Origin: Tolypeutes matacus
Lineage: Eukaryota; Chordata; Mammalia; Cingulata; Chlamyphoridae
Reading direction: 5' to 3'
DNA length: 64,000 nucleotides
NCBI GenBank assembly: GCA_026826555.1
Contig: JAKSZT010054308.1
Span: 2,776,045 to 2,840,044, forward strand
The translations under genes were made by a program, and so were the position numbers. Shown piece by piece: positions 60,701 to 64,000 of this stretch (its first letter is position 1; every line of letters begins with the position of its first letter). Under the pieces are notes generated by a model, which was given only the letters and a program-made list of their open reading frames with translations, did no database searches and was not told the origin of the DNA.

Positions 60701-63700
60701 ATCGGCTCTGGGAGATGCTGGAAGCCAATGGGACCCAGCTGAATTGCAGCTGGGTGCACCTGGACCTGGGAAACGACGTGGCCCAGCCCCTCCTGGCTCT
60801 ACCTGGCACAGCCTGTGGTCCTGGCCTGGTGAGCAGCTGGGGTGGTCAAGGCCTGGTGGGAGAGACATCTGGACCAAGGCAAGCAGTGCCCAGGCTTCCT
60901 TAGCCACCAGAATAAAGGGCACAGAATCTGGACTGCTGATTTCTGATTGAGCAAACTCTTGTCATCCACTGAGCCTCAGTTTCCCCATCTGTAAAAGTGG
61001 GGGTGTGGCCTCAGCCTTGTATGTCTCCCAGTCCCAGAAAAGCTTTCTGAGAATGTGATCCTTGCTCTTCTCTCCCCATTGGACAGGTGTGCATTGACCA
61101 TCAGTGCCAGCCTGTGAGTCTCCTCGGGGCACAAGAATGTCGAAGCAAATGCCACGGGCATGGAGTAAGCTGGTGTGGTCAGGGGGAGGGATGGAAAGGG
61201 GACAGGGATCCTCCAGGAAGGATGCTGGGCTTTGGAAACATTTATACATGGGTTCTAATTCCTGCTTTACTACTTCCTAGCTGTGTGGCTTGGAAAAAGT
61301 TATTAACCTAGCCTGAGGTCAGTTTCCTTACCTGTCAAATGCGCACAAGAATGATGCCCACTTCATGAGTGTACAGATGAGTGTGAAAGCATCTACCACA
61401 GTGCCTAGCAAAAGAAGATCAAATGTTAATTTGATCTAATATCCTGTGGTATACTTAGGGCTCCCTCTCTCCAGGGCTCTAGCTCTCTCTGCCCCATCAT
61501 TCCTGCACACCTTCCAGGTGTGGAAATCTGAGATTTTCAAATCACCGAGGACAAGGAACATGGCCCTCATTGCTCACCTTGTACCTCCTAGGTCTGCAAC
61601 AGCAACAGGCACTGCCACTGTGAGGAGGGCTGGGCACCCCCCGACTGTACCACCCAGATGAGAGGTAGCATGGGGGAAGGGGGGAGGGCAGGGCCTGCTG
61701 GGAGGGCCAAGTGGCTCATTCTTTACCTTTCCCTCTTGGCCCTCTCTTTCTGACCCCTTCACCTCTATGCGATCCCTGACCCCTTAGCTCTCACTTGGCC
61801 TCACTCCTTGCCCCCTGCTCCTTCCTGGGGAGAGAGTTTGTAACCTTGTCCACCTTCAAACCTGACTTCACCCCCACAGCAACCAGCTCCCTGAACACAG
61901 GGCTGCTCCTCAGCCTCCTGCTCTTGCTGGTCCTGGTGCTGCTTGGTGCCAGCTATTGGCACCGCGCCCGCCTACGCCAGCGGCTCTGCCAGCTCAAGGG
62001 GCCCAGCTGCCAAAACAGGTACCAGCATTGCCTCTCCAGCACCAATTCCCTCAACAGGGACACCAGCTCTGGAGCAATGCCTTCACTGCTCTGCAGCCCC
62101 CATGACCTGGTTCTGAGCAGCAAGCCCCTTGGACCTTGAACTTGCTGCCGGCCACACTCCACACACTTCCCTTCCCTACCTGTGCCCCATAATTCTGTAC
62201 TTCACATGTACCCCCCTTAGGGCATCTGGTATGCTAGGGCTATTTCTTCTCAGGAGACCCTGTGCCAGTGGTACTGGGTAAGCGGGGCCCTCCGTCAAGT
62301 TAATCTGCTACTTCCCCACCCCTGACTTGGCCTAGCTCTCACACAAGCTCCCCTCCAAGGGGCTGCAAAGGGTTATCCTTGCTCAAGGGCAGCAGATGAG
62401 TAGAGAAAAGAGTCTGATGCTGGGCCCTTTCCTTCCTTGCCTTTCTCCATTTGCAGGGCAGCACAATCTGGTCCCCCTGAGCGCCCAGGACCCCCACAGA
62501 GGGCCCTGCTGCTGCCAGGCACCAAGGTGAGTCCTGGATGCCAGAGAAGGTGCTCCAGCTCGGCCTGACACCCAGCTTGGGCCCTGGTGTGGAGGGGAGG
62601 GGGGACGGACAGGGGCATTGAAGGCTCCAGACTCAGAGAAAGGCCAGCACTGCCCAAGAGTGAATCAGGGGCGTCAGGGCCAGCCCCAACTCTCCCCACC
62701 CTCCCATGGCTGCAGGCAGAGGAGCGGAGTCCAGCCTGGCGTAGGGGAGGGTCAGTCACCTAGAGGAGGGCCTGCTGAGCTCTTTGAGCTTGCCAAGCTG
62801 GTGGCTTTGAGAGGTGGGTCTGTGCGTGCTCCCAGCAGCGGCCCCAGGGGGGTGGTGCTCCGAAAGGACTTGATGAGGCCAGGTCACCATGTGTAGAAGG
62901 GCTGGTGAGTGTCCCTTCCCTGAGCCCTCTGGACCTCATGATGAGTGTGTGTGGACGTGGTCTGCATGCCCACTCCACCACTTGTCACCCCCTCTGCATG
63001 CAACTAAATAAGTACATGCACAGCCCCTGCTGCCCCTGGGGTCCCGGCTGCCCACCCTGGGCACTAACTCCTTTCTGCCCACATCTGTCTCTCTGCTCCC
63101 TCTTCCCCCCTACTCTGTGTCTGCTCCTCCCGCTCTCTCAGCAGACTACTGCTCTCGGCTTCCCAGCCCCCCCCTCCAGGCCGCTGCCGCCTGACCCTGT
63201 GCCCAAGAGACTCAAGGTAAATCTGGGCTAGTCCCCGCCTTGGCCCAGGGCAGGTGGGAGGCTTGATGCCCAATGGCAATTCTCACCCCTGCTCCCTGCC
63301 AGTGATGCTCTTCATTAGGTGACCAGGGTGCCCCTCAGCCTTCAGACACTCTGAGCCCCAGAAGCAGCGAAGGGTGAGCCTCCTGCCTTGGTTTCTACCA
63401 CCATCTGGTGGTCAGTGGCAGGACTGCAGTTGGCCAGGGACTCCACGGTGACCCACTCCTTCCCCTCCTGAGGCACCTGCTGGCATGCACCCAAGCCCTC
63501 TGCGCATGCCCCCGTTCTCTCCTGCCCCCTGGCTGACCTGGCATGTTGACCTGAACCTCGGGGGAACTTCTGCATGCCCACTGCTCCTGGCTGCACTCTC
63601 ACGGCCACTGCACCTCTCTCTGTTCAGGCTGCACTGGCTGACCGACCCAAACCCCCCACCCGCCCTCTGCCCGCTGACCCAGTGGTGAGGCGCCCGAAGG

Positions 63701-64000
63701 TAACAGTGGGGGGAGAGAAGGGCATTGTCCCTCCCTCCACCCACCACCCAGGGCTGTGGTGCTGGGAACGGCAGTGGTGGTGGCCGTAGCAAGATGCCCC
63801 CTCTGTGCCTGAGAGCACAGACCCCAGTGGCGTCCTTAACGGTGACAGGTTTGTTTGGAGATAAGGGTGACCTCTGGTGCTGCCCCCAAGCTGGTGTTCC
63901 CCAGCACCAGTGCATCGGGGGTGGGCAACATGATACCCCCTCCCAAGCCATCCTCCTGCCTTCTCTCTCTGTCCCAGGGGCCTGCCAAGCCCCCACCCCC
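54277..64000 (+). CDS. ADAM15: ADAM15 metalloprotease-disintegrin, 3'-partial (22 exons begun)
   Basis: ADAM15 (metargidin) is a membrane-anchored sheddase and integrin ligand. Exons: 54277-54355, 55542-55648, 56264-56337, 56743-56821, 56997-57073, 57168-57360, 58170-58235, 58311-58379, 58458-58627, 58768-58852, 59324-59472, 59552-59726, 60024-60116, 60247-60551, 60633-60828, 61087-61164, 61592-61664, 61880-62018, 62457-62526, 63142-63216, 63628-63699 and 63978 onward. Phases close over 808 residues before the last exon. Order: signal peptide ([15 protein letters not shown]), prodomain with a PGYTC cysteine switch, furin-type site RWRR, catalytic domain with [12 protein letters not shown] at 348-359, disintegrin domain with RGD at 484-486, Cys-rich and EGF-like regions, a membrane helix near 695-715, and a proline-rich cytoplasmic tail. 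All catalytic and RGD residues are intact. The gene continues past the right edge. Confidence 0.97.
56345..56575 (-). repeat. MIR SINE in ADAM15 intron 3
   Basis: TTTAATCCTCATGACAACCCCATAGG and AACTTGCACAAGGTCACACAGC-type phrases run in reverse MIR order. A similar reverse copy is at about 57425-57660, and forward MIR pieces are at about 57745-57870 and 57950-58060. Confidence 0.7.
59324..59472 (+). other. ADAM15: ADAM15 catalytic exon with zinc-binding motif
   Basis: Codons at 59366-59401 spell [12 protein letters not shown], the HExxHxxGxxHD reprolysin zinc site with the catalytic Glu. The active protease should be functional. Confidence 0.95.
60247..60551 (+). other. ADAM15: ADAM15 disintegrin/Cys-rich exon with RGD loop
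   Basis: Codons at 60280-60288 give Arg-Gly-Asp inside [13 protein letters not shown]. Among human ADAMs only ADAM15 carries RGD here, the basis of its integrin binding, so the tripeptide confirms the assignment. At 305 bases this is the longest exon of the gene in the window. Confidence 0.95.
61230..61430 (+). repeat. MIR SINE in ADAM15 intron 16
   Basis: TACTACTTCCTAGCTGTGTGGC, TCAGTTTCCTTACCTG and a trailing GTGCCTAGCA follow forward MIR order. Confidence 0.65.
61880..62018 (+). other. ADAM15: ADAM15 transmembrane exon
   Basis: The exon encodes a leucine-rich helix ([20 protein letters not shown]) followed by a basic stop-transfer stretch HRARLRQRL. Confidence 0.9.
63142..63699 (+). other. 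ADAM15: ADAM15 cassette-like proline-rich tail exons
   Basis: Two exons (63142-63216, 75 bases; 63628-63699, 72 bases) both start and end in phase 0 and encode the similar motifs SRPLPPDP and [10 protein letters not shown]3-binding in type. Either can be skipped without a frame change. Human ADAM15 tail exons are known to be alternatively spliced. Confidence 0.8.

Overview
The window is vertebrate nuclear DNA: spliced genes with GT-AG introns, CpG-island promoters, AATAAA signals and dense interspersed repeats. Gene order and strand match the mammalian FLAD1-LENEP-ZBTB7B-DCST2-DCST1-ADAM15 block (human 1q21-22). Several copies of a tRNA-derived SINE, with a conserved head, a GGTTC-type B box and a TGTCTGCTTGTCTCCCTTTGTTG-type body, look like the DAS family of armadillos and sloths. 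A xenarthran is therefore the best guess; I cannot separate armadillo from sloth or anteater.

Layout: FLAD1 (+, 5' end missing) runs to 5429. The intronless lens gene LENEP (+) is at 5959-6144. A repeat-bearing gap of about 3.3 kb leads to a GC-rich island (about 9.95-14.9 kb), the likely main promoter of ZBTB7B (+). ZBTB7B has a long 5' intron region with a candidate second 5' exon near 19.8 kb and an alternative N-terminal coding exon at 21515-21614; its main coding exons are at 25.26-27.19 kb and its 3'UTR reaches about 29.03 kb. DCST2 (-, 15 exons, 38605 to 29163) meets ZBTB7B tail to tail and shares a short divergent promoter region with DCST1 (+, 16 exons, 39024-53482). ADAM15 (+) starts in a second CpG island at 54277 and runs off the right edge in its proline-rich tail exons.

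All exon boundaries were read by hand from reading frame, GT/AG sites and remembered human orthologues, and the phases close across every gene. Predicted lengths: ZBTB7B 538 aa (572 with the alternative start), DCST2 731 aa, DCST1 706 aa, LENEP 61 aa. The genes do not form a pathway. FLAD1 makes FAD, LENEP is a lens protein, ZBTB7B is the CD4-lineage factor ThPOK, DCST1 and DCST2 act in sperm-egg fusion, and ADAM15 is a membrane metalloprotease-disintegrin. I found no new kind of system. The best leads are regulatory motifs, a shortened DCST2 C-terminus, an alternative ZBTB7B start exon and some informative repeat insertions.
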